This document shows positions 8,520 to 16,210 of a DNA stretch of 64,000 nt, one piece after another (positions within the stretch are counted from its first letter, which is position 1; the number at the start of each line of letters is the position of its first letter). The position numbers and the translations under genes were made by a program. This DNA comes from Bacteroidales bacterium (GTDB lineage Bacteria; Bacteroidota; Bacteroidia; Bacteroidales; F082). Where the stretch lies: the NCBI GenBank assembly GCA_024710405.1, contig JANJUV010000017.1, positions 62,001 to 126,000 on the forward strand. The letters run 5' to 3'. The notes beneath the pieces were generated by a model. The model was not told where the DNA came from. It ran no database searches and saw only the letters and a program-made list of their open reading frames with translations.

Positions 8520-10136
8520 ATGAATACCTTAATTCAACTAAACTTCAGGGTATCTTTAATCTTTATTTCGTTGTTTGTTAATTACCTCTCTTTCTCCCAG
8601 ACAGGCCAGTTCGACAAGGTATTCTACAATGGTGAGAGATTTATTTCTATAAGAGCAATGGCACAATCAGAAAGTGGTTCTATTCTGCTGATCGGTGCTG
8701 TTTCCAATCAGGGTGCACCAAATCAAATAAATGGGGCACTGATACAACTTGGACCGGAAGGCACGGTTGAATGGATGCGTGCATTGCAGTCGCCCGGAAC
8801 TACTTATAATATTCATTCGACTGCATCAAATGATGGATGGTTCGTTATTGCATCACAATTCGACACAGATGTTTTCGTTTTAAAATATTCTATTGAAGGC
8901 AACCTGTTGTGGCAGCGAGGGATTGATTTTCCTGTGAAAGTAACGCCTTCGGCGGTTTGTCACGACGGAGCCGGGGGTTGTGTGCTCATCGGGTCATACG
9001 ACTATTCAAACGGGGATGACGGACAATCCATGATGCTCGCTGCACGGTTTGGTCCTTCGGGCAATCTTTTGTGGTCACACACTTATTCGGGCGATTTTCC
9101 CAAAAGTCGCGGTGTGGCTGTCAGACATTCCGGTGATGAAAACTATCTGCTTGCCGGTTTTCTGTCAGAAACCTCAGGTGTTGCACCTTTGATCGCAAAG
9201 ATCACCGGCGACGGAAACGCCTTGTGGGGTAAAAAATATCATTCGCCGGATGTTGTTTTTGGAGGAGTTTATGATATGATCAACACCGAAATGGGATTAG
9301 CTTTACATACCTACCAAAACGAAAATTCGAATGATTGGGATGTGGTATTCTGCACCGATCAGGAAGGAGAACCTTTATGGGCAGGTAAATATGAATACTT
9401 AACCCAATGGGGATGGACAAATTTTGATTTTTTCGGCAATATTCGTCCTTTGCTCAACACAGATTATGAAGGAAACCTGGTAGTGTCCGGTAACACTTAT
9501 CAATCTCAGTTCATCCACATAGGCTCAGAAGGCGAAGTAATCCGTGCCAATATGTATGAAATGTATGGAATTGGTTCCTTAACCTCGCCCGAAGGCAATA
9601 TGATTGTCATCGGCAATGGTCCCGTTATTTATGTTAAGGGATATCAGGATTATACTGATCCTCATTCAGGTTTAAGCAAGCTAAGTCCGGAAGGCCAAAG
9701 CGAAATGTGTATGGCTTATAGTTCATATTCTGAATTTCAAACAGTTCAACTGGAAACTGTCCCAATAGATTTGTTTCACAGTCCGGCGGGGGAGGTTTTC
9801 GATGCAATGATGGAAAGCAATGAATTGCTGCTTACAGTCAGAGACACTTGTCTTTCAATCATTGGCAATATATCAGCACTCGATGCTGAACCAGGTGAAC
9901 AATTAGTCGTCACACCCAACCCCGCCACCACCGAAGCCTGGCTGCAACTGCCTGCAAATATTCCCTTAACAGACATGCAAATAGAGCTTTACAGCCCCAC
10001 AGGCAGGCTGCTTTATAAGGCACAACCAACAAGCAACTTTCATAAGATTGAAACCGCGAAGCTTCCAGCAGGCTTGTATGTCGTCAGGCTGTGGGATGGA
10101 AGAAGCTGGCAGAGTGGGAGGTTGGTGGTTAAGTAG
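8520..10136 (+). CDS. secreted repeat protein with T9SS type A sorting domain
   Basis: Exported protein of 538 residues with no identified activity. The ATG at 8520 gives a signal peptide (NFRVSLIFISLFVNYLSFSQ), cleaved near residue 27. The body consists of repeated strands with a recurrent G.(L/A).W pattern (GTVEWMRAL, GNLLWQRGI, GNLLWSHTY, GNALWGKKY, GEPLWAGKY), typical of a beta-propeller. Residues from about 463 on (VVTPNPATTEAW, then LPAGLYVVRLWDG to RLVVK) form a type A sorting domain that directs export through the type IX system. Probably surface-anchored or released. Confidence 0.85.
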   Translation: MNTLIQLNFRVSLIFISLFVNYLSFSQTGQFDKVFYNGERFISIRAMAQSESGSILLIGAVSNQGAPNQINGALIQLGPEGTVEWMRALQSPGTTYNIHSTASNDGWFVIASQFDTDVFVLKYSIEGNLLWQRGIDFPVKVTPSAVCHDGAGGCVLIGSYDYSNGDDGQSMMLAARFGPSGNLLWSHTYSGDFPKSRGVAVRHSGDENYLLAGFLSETSGVAPLIAKITGDGNALWGKKYHSPDVVFGGVYDMINTEMGLALHTYQNENSNDWDVVFCTDQEGEPLWAGKYEYLTQWGWTNFDFFGNIRPLLNTDYEGNLVVSGNTYQSQFIHIGSEGEVIRANMYEMYGIGSLTSPEGNMIVIGNGPVIYVKGYQDYTDPHSGLSKLSPEGQSEMCMAYSSYSEFQTVQLETVPIDLFHSPAGEVFDAMMESNELLLTVRDTCLSIIGNISALDAEPGEQLVVTPNPATTEAWLQLPANIPLTDMQIELYSPTGRLLYKAQPTSNFHKIETAKLPAGLYVVRLWDGRSWQSGRLVVK

Positions 10137-10140
10137 GTTT
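10122..10140 (+). repeat. direct repeat, copy 1 (end of T9SS gene)
   Basis: TTGGTGGTTAAGTAGGTTT encodes the last residues LVVK and stop of the T9SS gene. The identical 19 bases recur at 10554-10572 with no open gene in front. Confidence 0.8.
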
Positions 10141-10150
10141 AAAAGTTAGA

Positions 10151-10254
10151 AGGTTTGAAGGTTTGAAGGTTTGAAGGTTTGAAAGTTTGAATGTTTGAAT
10201 GTTTGAAAGTTTGAAAGTTTGGAGGTTGGAAGGTTTGGAAGTTAGGAGGTTTGA
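10151..10254 (+). repeat. 8-bp tandem array, 13 units
   Basis: Thirteen contiguous octamers, mostly AGGTTTGA with variants AAGTTTGA and ATGTTTGA, begin 14 nt after the T9SS stop. Degenerate units continue to about 10320 after an interruption. The period is eight, unlike the 7-bp arrays elsewhere in the window. Confidence 0.8.
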
Positions 10255-10553
10255 ATGCTTCGACTATCGCTCAGCACAGGTGTTTGAAAGGTTGGAGGGT
10301 TAAAGGTTTGGAGGTTTGACAGTTACCCTAAAGTCAACGATCCAGTCGCTCCCCCATTTTTGGGGGTTGCGGGGCAAAAAGAAGAGTATGTAAACGCTGA
10401 TTTTTTAGCGACTCTCCTTCAGGGGTCGAGGAAAAACGCTGAAAATCAGCTATCCTAAATATAGCTTGATTAATTTTTGCCAGGCAAAAGATTACCTTCA
10501 GCGAGAAAAGTTCGTGCGGCAGCGATGGTGAAAGTAATGGGCAAAGTTGAAGC

Positions 10554-10572
10554 TTGGTGGTTAAGTAGGTTT
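10554..10572 (+). repeat. direct repeat, copy 2 (orphan T9SS-gene end)
   Basis: Exact second copy of the 19 bases at 10122-10140. In the coding frame a TGA stands two codons upstream, so it is at most the relic of the end of another sorting-domain gene or a recombination footprint. Confidence 0.7.
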
Positions 10573-10591
10573 TTATTGTTTTTACTTAAAA

Positions 10592-10599
10592 CCCTCTGC
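10592..10599 (+). promoter_or_regulatory. TAnnTTTG-type -7 element for the sirtuin gene
   Basis: TATCTTTG lies 33 nt before the ATG at 10633. A TTG 23 bp upstream could be the -33 box, at slightly long spacing. Confidence 0.5.
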
Positions 10600-10632
10600 C
10601 GTATCTTTGTCACCGGCAAACACACAACCGGG

Positions 10633-11322
10633 ATGAAACATCTGGTCATTCTCAGCGGCGCGGGCATGAGTGCCGAAAGCGGCATCAAAACCTTCAGGGA
10701 CGATGACGGACTGTGGCGCAAACACCGTTTCGAAGACCTTGCCAGTCCGCAGGCATGGGAAAACAACCCTCAACTGGTACTCGAATTTTATAACGAACGC
10801 CGGAAGCAACTCTTTGAGGTAGAACCCAACGAGGGACACAAGGCATTGAAAAGGCTCGAAGAGAGGTTCGAAGTGCAGATCATCACCCAGAATGTTGACG
10901 ACCTGCACGAAAGGGCCGGCTCGGGCCGGGTGCTGCACCTGCATGGCGAACTGAAAAAAGTCAGGAGTACTGCAAATCCTTCATTGGTGTACACCCTAGA
11001 CCACTGGGAACTGAAACTGGGTGACTGCTGCGAAGAAGGTGCTCAGCTCAGACCGCATATTGTGTGGTTTGGTGAGCCGGTGCCCAACATCAGCGAAGCC
11101 ATAAGGCTGGTGAAAAAGGCTGATATGCTGGTTGTGGTCGGCACCAGCCTTCAGGTATATCCCGCCACCGGACTCATTGATTATGCCCCACACGGAATTC
11201 CTGTGGTGTTGATTGACCCCAAAGCGAACCCTGCCGCACACCAAAGCCATGTACGCGTGATCCGCGACACCGCCGCACAAGGCCTGCCCAAACTGGTTGA
11301 CGAACTCCTGCAACAACAATAA
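10633..11322 (+). CDS. Sir2-family NAD-dependent protein deacylase (CobB/SIRT5-like)
   Basis: Sirtuin of 229 residues that removes acyl groups from lysines using NAD. Motifs: GAGMSAESGIKTFR (9-22), TQNVDDLHERAG, the catalytic His in LHLHGEL, VWFGEPVP and GTSLQVYP. Tyr53 and Arg56 in FYNERRKQL match the pair that selects succinyl/malonyl-lysine in SIRT5 and CobB, so desuccinylase activity is likely. The structural zinc site looks incomplete: one cysteine pair (GDCCEEG) remains and the usual first CxxC is absent after the LKKVR segment. The ATG at 10633 follows a predicted promoter; the longer upstream frame is not conserved-looking. Confidence 0.92.
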   Translation: MKHLVILSGAGMSAESGIKTFRDDDGLWRKHRFEDLASPQAWENNPQLVLEFYNERRKQLFEVEPNEGHKALKRLEERFEVQIITQNVDDLHERAGSGRVLHLHGELKKVRSTANPSLVYTLDHWELKLGDCCEEGAQLRPHIVWFGEPVPNISEAIRLVKKADMLVVVGTSLQVYPATGLIDYAPHGIPVVLIDPKANPAAHQSHVRVIRDTAAQGLPKLVDELLQQQ

Positions 11323-11328
11323 ACCAAT

Positions 11329-11781
11329 ATGAAAATCTATAACCTGCTGATTATTTTCCTTATTGCACTGGTCTCGTGCGGCGAAAACAAAGTGGTTGAT
11401 CAGGCCGCCATTGACAAGCAGAAGATAGAAGATTACCTGGCCGAAAAACAGCTTGATGCCTTAAGCACAACCTCCGGCTTGTATTATATCATCACGGAAG
11501 CCGGAACAGGCAACAAACCCGGGCCGGAGGCAACGGTAACCGTCACCTACAAAGGCTATCTGCTCGATGACCGCGTGTTCGATCAGGGAGATTTTTATAC
11601 CGGCGCCCTTCCTTCGCTCATCAAAGGCTGGCAGGAAGGAATACCGCTGATCGCCCCGGGAGGAAAGATCAGACTGATCATCCCTTCAGCCCTTGGCTAC
11701 GGAAACAGAGCTGCCGGCAGTATTCCGCCCAACTCAGTGCTGGTTTTCGACGTCAGCCTGCATTATTTCTCCGGAAAATAA
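11329..11781 (+). CDS. FKBP-type peptidyl-prolyl isomerase lipoprotein
   Basis: Envelope-anchored prolyl isomerase of 150 residues. An N-terminal signal ending in the lipobox LVSC (Cys17) precedes an FKBP domain (about 45-149) with TVTYKGYLLDDRVFD, LIKGWQEGIPLI and a C-terminal PPNSVLVFDVSL. It would speed folding of exported proteins in the periplasm or at the outer membrane. It begins 6 nt after the sirtuin stop, so it is likely cotranscribed with it. Confidence 0.92.
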   Translation: MKIYNLLIIFLIALVSCGENKVVDQAAIDKQKIEDYLAEKQLDALSTTSGLYYIITEAGTGNKPGPEATVTVTYKGYLLDDRVFDQGDFYTGALPSLIKGWQEGIPLIAPGGKIRLIIPSALGYGNRAAGSIPPNSVLVFDVSLHYFSGK

Positions 11782-11859
11782 CCGAAAAGTTCCACCACTT
11801 TAATGAAACTCAATAACCGCCAAAGGTCATACAGGGCATTGGCGTTCGTCCGAAAGCAT

Positions 11860-11867
11860 TACCTTTG
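11860..11867 (+). promoter_or_regulatory. TAnnTTTG-type promoter for the LOG-kinase-deaminase unit
   Basis: TACCTTTG with a TTG box 18 bp upstream (11839-11841), 17 nt before the ATG at 11885. One of the better-formed promoters of this type in the window. Confidence 0.55.
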
Positions 11868-11884
11868 TCCGGAAGCAACAAACG

Positions 11885-12484
11885 ATGAAACGAATTTGTG
11901 TTTTCTGCGGAAGCAGCATGGGATACCAGCGGGTGTACCGCGATGCGGCAGCCGGTTTGGGCCGCCTGCTCGCCGAACGCGGGCTTGGCCTGGTGTATGG
12001 GGGTGCCAGTGTTGGCCTCATGAAAGTGCTTGCCGATACGGTGATGGAACATGGGGGAGAGGTAGTGGGCATCATGCCGCAACACCTGGTGGACAAGGAA
12101 GTGGCCCATCCGGGCATCCACAAACTTCATGTGGTGGACGATATGGCCGAACGCAAAGCCATGATGATCGCCCTTTCTGATGGCTTTATTGCCCTTCCGG
12201 GAGGATTTGGCACTTTGGATGAGCTTTCAGAAGTGCTTACCTTTAACCAGTTGCGTCTTATTGATAAACCTCTTGGTTTGCTCAATACCAACGGATACTT
12301 CGACTTTCTGCTGCGCTTCTTCGATCAGGGGGTTTCCGACGGATTCATCCGCGACGAGCACCGCAACAGCCTTATTGTTTCCTTCGAAGCTTCAGCCCTG
12401 CTCAACAAGATGAAACAGTGGCAACCGGTAGCTATGGGCAAATGGATTGACGAGCTAAAAGCTGAAAGTCAAACAAATAAGTAA
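11885..12484 (+). CDS. LOG-family protein (TIGR00730; nucleotide phosphoribohydrolase)
   Basis: Rossmann-fold protein of 199 residues of the LYSINE DECARBOXYLASE-like/LOG family, which hydrolyses (N6-substituted) AMP to base and ribose 5-phosphate. MKRICVFCGSSMG opens the fold, GGASVGLM binds the phosphoribosyl moiety, and PGGFGTLDEL (about 102-111) is the diagnostic PGGxGTxxE motif. The bacterial role is probably nucleotide salvage or clean-up, which fits the following kinase and dCMP deaminase genes, 1 nt apart and overlapping respectively. Confidence 0.92.
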   Translation: MKRICVFCGSSMGYQRVYRDAAAGLGRLLAERGLGLVYGGASVGLMKVLADTVMEHGGEVVGIMPQHLVDKEVAHPGIHKLHVVDDMAERKAMMIALSDGFIALPGGFGTLDELSEVLTFNQLRLIDKPLGLLNTNGYFDFLLRFFDQGVSDGFIRDEHRNSLIVSFEASALLNKMKQWQPVAMGKWIDELKAESQTNK

Positions 12485-12485
12485 T

Positions 12486-13049
12486 ATGGTCATCATCGGC
12501 ATCACAGGCACACTTGGGGCAGGCAAAGGAACCATTGTTGATTATCTGGTCAGCGAAAAAGGCTTCAGGCATTTTTCGGTGCGCGCGTTCCTGGTGAAGG
12601 AGATCGAACGCAGGGGCATACCCGTGAACCGCGACAGCATGACCTCTGTGGCCAACGAACTCAGAGCACGATTTTCGCCCAGTTATGTCACCGACTGTCT
12701 GTACGAGGAAGCACTGAAAGGACAACAATCCTGTGTGATCGAGAGCATACGCACACCCGGCGAGATTGCCTCGCTCAGGCAAAAGGGACGTTTCCACCTC
12801 TTTGCCGTGGATGCGGACCCAAAACTACGCTTCCAAAGAATCAGTCTGCGCCGGTCAGAAACCGATTCGGTGAGCTATGAAACTTTTCTGGCCAACGAAG
12901 CCCGCGAAATGACTTCCGACGACCCGAACAAGCAAAACCTTGCAGCCTGCATCAGCCAGGCCGACTTTCTTTTTTTAAACAATGGCAATGTTGCTGAACT
13001 ACACGATCAGATCGCACAGGCATTAAAAATTATCGAAAAACATGAGTGA
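12486..13049 (+). CDS. P-loop nucleotide kinase-like protein
   Basis: Protein of 187 residues with a P-loop at the extreme N-terminus, GITGTLGAGKGT (5-16), followed by features of nucleoside monophosphate or dephospho-CoA kinases (VIESIRTPGEI, FAVDADPKLRFQRI). It is not a clear member of any named kinase family. Its stop overlaps the ATG of the dCMP deaminase by 8 nt. The order kinase-like then deaminase matches the domain order of the fused proteins Dcd1 (yeast) and AvcD (bacterial anti-phage dCTP/dCMP deaminase). A regulatory or substrate-phosphorylating partner of the deaminase is a reasonable inference. Confidence 0.75.
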   Translation: MVIIGITGTLGAGKGTIVDYLVSEKGFRHFSVRAFLVKEIERRGIPVNRDSMTSVANELRARFSPSYVTDCLYEEALKGQQSCVIESIRTPGEIASLRQKGRFHLFAVDADPKLRFQRISLRRSETDSVSYETFLANEAREMTSDDPNKQNLAACISQADFLFLNNGNVAELHDQIAQALKIIEKHE

Positions 13050-13548
13050 TTCTTCGAACGAAAAACCAAAACACCTGCGGCCCAGCTGGGACGAATATTT
13101 CCTGAAACTGGCCGATTCGGTGGCTACCAGAGCAACATGCGACCGCGGCCGCAGCGGTTGTGTGATTGTTAAGGATAAACAGATTTTGGTTACAGGATAT
13201 GTGGGTTCGCCACGCGGATTGGCCCATTGCGATGAGGTAGGACATCTGATGAAGAAAGTGATCCACGAAGACGGCAGCATTACCCAGCATTGCGTACGCA
13301 CCGTTCATGCCGAGCAGAATGCCATCACACAGGCCGCCAGACGAGGCATAGCCCTCGACGGTGCCACACTCTATTGCCGCATGACACCCTGCCGCACCTG
13401 TGCCATGCTCATCATCAACTGTGGCATCGAAAGGGTTGTGTGTGAAAAAAAATACCATGCCGGAACCGAATCAGAGGCCATGTTTGCCGAAGCCGGAGTG
13501 AAACTGGAGTTTGCCAGCGAAGAGGTGCAGCAGTACGAGAAACAGTAA
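13042..13548 (+). CDS. deoxycytidylate (dCMP) deaminase
   Basis: Zinc-dependent deaminase of 168 residues that converts dCMP to dUMP for thymidylate synthesis. The catalytic motif HAE (His89, Glu91) and the two zinc cysteines in TPCRTCAM (Cys117, Cys120) are present, as is VHAEQNAITQAA. The segment CVIVKDKQILVTGYVGSPRG is typical of ComE/dCMP deaminases. It overlaps the upstream kinase-like gene, suggesting coupled translation. Housekeeping pyrimidine metabolism is the default role. Confidence 0.93.
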   Translation: MSDSSNEKPKHLRPSWDEYFLKLADSVATRATCDRGRSGCVIVKDKQILVTGYVGSPRGLAHCDEVGHLMKKVIHEDGSITQHCVRTVHAEQNAITQAARRGIALDGATLYCRMTPCRTCAMLIINCGIERVVCEKKYHAGTESEAMFAEAGVKLEFASEEVQQYEKQ

Positions 13549-13593
13549 TCAACCAGTGGTGGTTTACTCTGCGAACGTGAGTTTCTGACCGTA

Positions 13594-13790
13594 ATCAGGG
13601 TCTGCTGAACAATCCGGATGGATGGTGATTCGCTTCTAACCGCAAAGGACGCAGATTTTTTTATCGCAAAGGACGCAAAGGAGGCGCAAAGAGCGCAAAG
13701 GGACTGCGCCTAACCAAATTTTACGGATATCAAATATTTCTCTGCGTTCTTAGCGCATTCTCTTTGCGCTCTTTGCGGTTAAACGCCGCG
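13594..13790. repeat. inverted-arm spacer element R1
   Basis: The left arm AACCGCAAAGGACGCAG (13638-13654) is answered by CTCTTTGCGGTTAA (13769-13782), with further CGCAAAG/CTTTGCG units between. The block is preceded by CAGGGTCTGCTGAA (13597-13610), a sequence also found at the ends of the element near 30.9-31.2 kb. It fills most of the 288-nt gap between the convergent deaminase and galactanase genes. No gene is seen in it. Confidence 0.65.
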
Positions 13791-13836
13791 CTCGCCGCGA
13801 GAAATTTAACGACGCGCCCGATGCGAGAAAAAGAAA

Positions 13837-14922
13837 TCAATCATACAGTGCTGTTTCAAAAGCCTCCAAAGCCGGTAGAGCCTTGTTGTTAAAATCCCAC
13901 AGCGCCTGATTCTCCCAGCTTGAGCCCTGAGTTGACTGGCTTCCCTTGAACGAAATCCACTCTGCACCCCAGTAACAAAAACCTTTTCCTGTTGAAACAC
14001 TATCAACAGCAGACCTTATTCTGAGCAGAAAATCCAGTTGTCCCTGCTCCGATGCCGGAAATTCATCCAGTATCTGGTCACTACTCCCGATGATGTTGTT
14101 GGTCCAGTCGTTCCATCCGAAGGTAAACGGATAGGAGGTTTCGGCGATGAGTACTTCTTTTCCGGTTTGCGATGACAATTCGTGCAACGATTCTTGCAAA
14201 GCGTTTATGTCGCGGCCATGCCAGATGGGGTAGTAAGAAATGCCAACCTGATCATAATCCAGCTGTTGCATTTGGTTAAAAAAGGATGGGGCATCGGTGT
14301 GGCCTGCATAATGCAGCATAATCCGGATGGAAGTATCTGATTCCCTGACAGCTGTAATTCCGCTTTCGAGCAGGGACCTGAAGCCCGTCATGTTGCCTGC
14401 GCTGCCATCCGGCCACAGAAAACCGTTGTTGATTTCGTTGCCGATCTGGATAATGTCTGGCTGAATATGTGTAACGGCTTGTTGTGTAAATGCATAAACA
14501 CTGTCTTTCAAAGCGTTGAAGGAGATGTTTTGCCATAAGGCAGGCTTGAGTTGGTTTCCGGGATCGGCCCAGGTATCGGAATAATGCACCGTAAGCCAGA
14601 CCTTCATCCCCAATTGCCTGATCTCTTCTGAAAGTGCTGCCACCTCTTCAAGACCTGAATGTCCATCGGAGGGATTGTTCCACAGGCGGAGTCTTACACA
14701 ATTGACACCTGCATTTTTCAGGCTTGTGAGCATATCTTCCGTATGGCCTTCGCGGTTATAAGTGCTGATGCCCGAGGCGCGTATTTGTGGCAGAAACGAA
14801 ATATCAACAGCCCGTACAAAGCTGTCTTCAGCAACCGGGGGCTCGGGCTGTTGGTCTTTGTCGCAGCCCGCCAGAACATACAGCAGCAGCGCGAGGAGAA
14901 TCAGATTTCTATGCGGTTTCAT
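13837..14922 (-). CDS. GH53 arabinogalactan endo-beta-1,4-galactanase, lipoprotein
   Basis: Glycoside hydrolase family 53 enzyme of 361 residues that cuts beta-1,4-galactan side chains of pectin. A signal peptide ends at the lipobox VLAGC (Cys19), so it is membrane-anchored. Family signatures: GADISFLPQ-like VRAVDISFLPQ, VNCVRLRLW, VHYSDTWADPG, the acid/base Glu in IQIGNEINNG and the nucleophile Glu in VLIAETSYP. It lies 17 nt downstream of the isoaspartyl peptidase gene on the same strand. There is no SusC/SusD pair nearby, so it is not part of an ordinary polysaccharide utilisation locus in this window. Confidence 0.93.
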   Translation of the reverse strand: MKPHRNLILLALLLYVLAGCDKDQQPEPPVAEDSFVRAVDISFLPQIRASGISTYNREGHTEDMLTSLKNAGVNCVRLRLWNNPSDGHSGLEEVAALSEEIRQLGMKVWLTVHYSDTWADPGNQLKPALWQNISFNALKDSVYAFTQQAVTHIQPDIIQIGNEINNGFLWPDGSAGNMTGFRSLLESGITAVRESDTSIRIMLHYAGHTDAPSFFNQMQQLDYDQVGISYYPIWHGRDINALQESLHELSSQTGKEVLIAETSYPFTFGWNDWTNNIIGSSDQILDEFPASEQGQLDFLLRIRSAVDSVSTGKGFCYWGAEWISFKGSQSTQGSSWENQALWDFNNKALPALEAFETALYD

Positions 14923-14939
14923 TGAAGCAGATTGCTGTT

Positions 14940-15983
14940 TTAGTCGAGCTGGATTTCGTCGGGGTAGATGGCGACAAAGGGTTCACTGCCTGCTTTCACA
15001 AAACCCCTGAACATACCGGGAGTATTAAAAGGCATGGCGATGTTTCCGTTTTTGTCCACCGCTATGATGCCCCCACCTGCATCCAATGCAGATAGTTTTT
15101 GCATCACCACTTCATCGGAAGCTTGCTTCAGGCTTTTGTTTCCATAGAGCATGCGTGCTGAGATGTCGCTGGCTACTGCATTGCGGATAAAATATTCTCC
15201 ATGTCCGGTGGCCGAAACAGCACAACTGTTATTGTCGGCCCATGTTCCGGCACCTATAACAGGCGAGTCGCCCAGCCGGCCCACCCTTTTGTAGTGCATG
15301 CCTCCGGTGGATGTTCCGGCGGCCAGGTTTCCGTTTTTGTCAAGTGCTGCTGCGCCAACCGTTCCTTTCGGTTGAAGAGGAAACTCACGTTCGAGGCGGC
15401 TGTTGCGGGTTTTTTCATAGCTTTCCCATCGTTCCGGAGTGATGAAAAATGTCGGACTGATGGTGTCCACACCCTGACTCAGTGCAAAAGATTCGGCTCC
15501 TTTGCCGACAAGGAAAACATGCCGGCCTTCGTCCATAATTGCCTTTGCGGCCAAAATGGGATTACGGATTGTCTGCACTGCTCCTACAGCTCCAGCCCTG
15601 CCTTCACTGCCTTCCATGAGCGAAGCATCGTGTGCAATGTCGCCTGCTTCGTTGAGCACAGCCCCTTTTCCGGCATTGAACAGAGGGTTGTCTTCCATCA
15701 AAACAATAGCTGCTACCACTGCATCCACACTGCTGCCTCCCGACCTGAGAACAGCTTCGCCTGCTTCGAGCGACTCAAGCAGCCCCTGTCTGTATGCGGC
15801 CTCAGCCTCAGGACTCATCAGCGAGCGTTCCATCGCACCGGCACCTCCGTGAATGACAAGTACATATTCAGGACGTTCGGCTTCTTCAGCTTTTTGTCTT
15901 GTGCATCCCGAAACCAGCATCGCTGTCGCCACGACGAATAGCATCAGCAGCAAAATGCCCTTTAATTGCCTCATTTGAATCAT
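14940..15983 (-). CDS. isoaspartyl peptidase/L-asparaginase (Ntn hydrolase), lipoprotein
   Basis: Type 2 asparaginase-like enzyme of 347 residues that cleaves isoaspartyl dipeptides and possibly asparagine. The autoproteolytic site is GTVGAAALD, where the Thr becomes the N-terminal nucleophile, followed by NLAAGTSTGG. The N-terminus is a lipoprotein signal (LFVVATAMLVSGC), so the mature enzyme faces the periplasm or surface. Starts at 15983 or 15974 both fit; the former is given because a TAnnTTTG box lies 18 nt ahead. An upstream frame to 16040 is less likely. Confidence 0.9.
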   Translation of the reverse strand: MIQMRQLKGILLLMLFVVATAMLVSGCTRQKAEEAERPEYVLVIHGGAGAMERSLMSPEAEAAYRQGLLESLEAGEAVLRSGGSSVDAVVAAIVLMEDNPLFNAGKGAVLNEAGDIAHDASLMEGSEGRAGAVGAVQTIRNPILAAKAIMDEGRHVFLVGKGAESFALSQGVDTISPTFFITPERWESYEKTRNSRLEREFPLQPKGTVGAAALDKNGNLAAGTSTGGMHYKRVGRLGDSPVIGAGTWADNNSCAVSATGHGEYFIRNAVASDISARMLYGNKSLKQASDEVVMQKLSALDAGGGIIAVDKNGNIAMPFNTPGMFRGFVKAGSEPFVAIYPDEIQLD

Positions 15984-16001
15984 AATCCGGATTTGTTTCT
16001 G

Positions 16002-16009
16002 ACAAATGT
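16002..16009 (-). promoter_or_regulatory. TAnnTTTG-type -7 element for the peptidase-galactanase unit
   Basis: The minus strand reads TACATTTG 18 nt before the ATG at 15983. No -33 box at standard spacing. Confidence 0.4.
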
Positions 16010-16137
16010 ACGTTTTTGCTCCATAGTAATGCCGTTTCAATAGTAATTACGACAGTTGCATTGGGTGTTTTAACTAAGTGCAAATGCTTGCTGTTGTCCG
16101 GTAAATAGGATAATCGGAAACTACTTATAGGTGTTGA

Positions 16138-16198
16138 ATTGAAGGAATTTCATTAAATTGCTTCAATACGTTGAAGGAATTATCATGAATTGCTTCAA
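16138..16198. repeat. two tandem imperfect palindromes
   Basis: ATTGAAGG...TGCTTCAAT (16138-16167) and TTGAAGGA...TTGCTTCAA (16171-16198) are each imperfect palindromes of about 28-30 bp with the shared half-site TTGAAGGAATT. They lie between the permease stop (16211) and the peptidase promoter (16002). They could be RNA hairpins ending the permease mRNA or a double operator for the peptidase gene. Confidence 0.6.
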
Positions 16199-16210
16199 AA
16201 CTCTGCTATC

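Larger units (their letters stand above)
10137..10632. other. gene-free 496-nt gap with repeats and hairpins
   Basis: Besides the octamer array this gap holds a short hairpin CCCCCA-TTTT-TGGGGG (10351-10366), an imperfect long hairpin whose arms are AACGCTGATTTTTTAGCG (10393-10410) and CGCTGAAAATCAGC (10437-10450), and the second copy of the 19-bp repeat at 10554. It looks like accumulated spacer repeats and gene debris. No convincing RNA gene is seen. Confidence 0.6.

Noticed and set aside
14000-14016. AGCAGACC as the far end of a mobile element starting at 13597
   Set aside because: It falls inside the intact GH53 gene and matches only eight bases, so it is probably chance.
13837-14922. 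Galactanase as part of a pectin utilisation locus
   Set aside because: Its operon partner is an isoaspartyl peptidase, and no SusCD or other glycan genes adjoin it.
15201-15941. Plus-strand open frame of 246 codons
   Set aside because: Antisense to the isoaspartyl peptidase gene; Cys- and His-rich nonsense composition.
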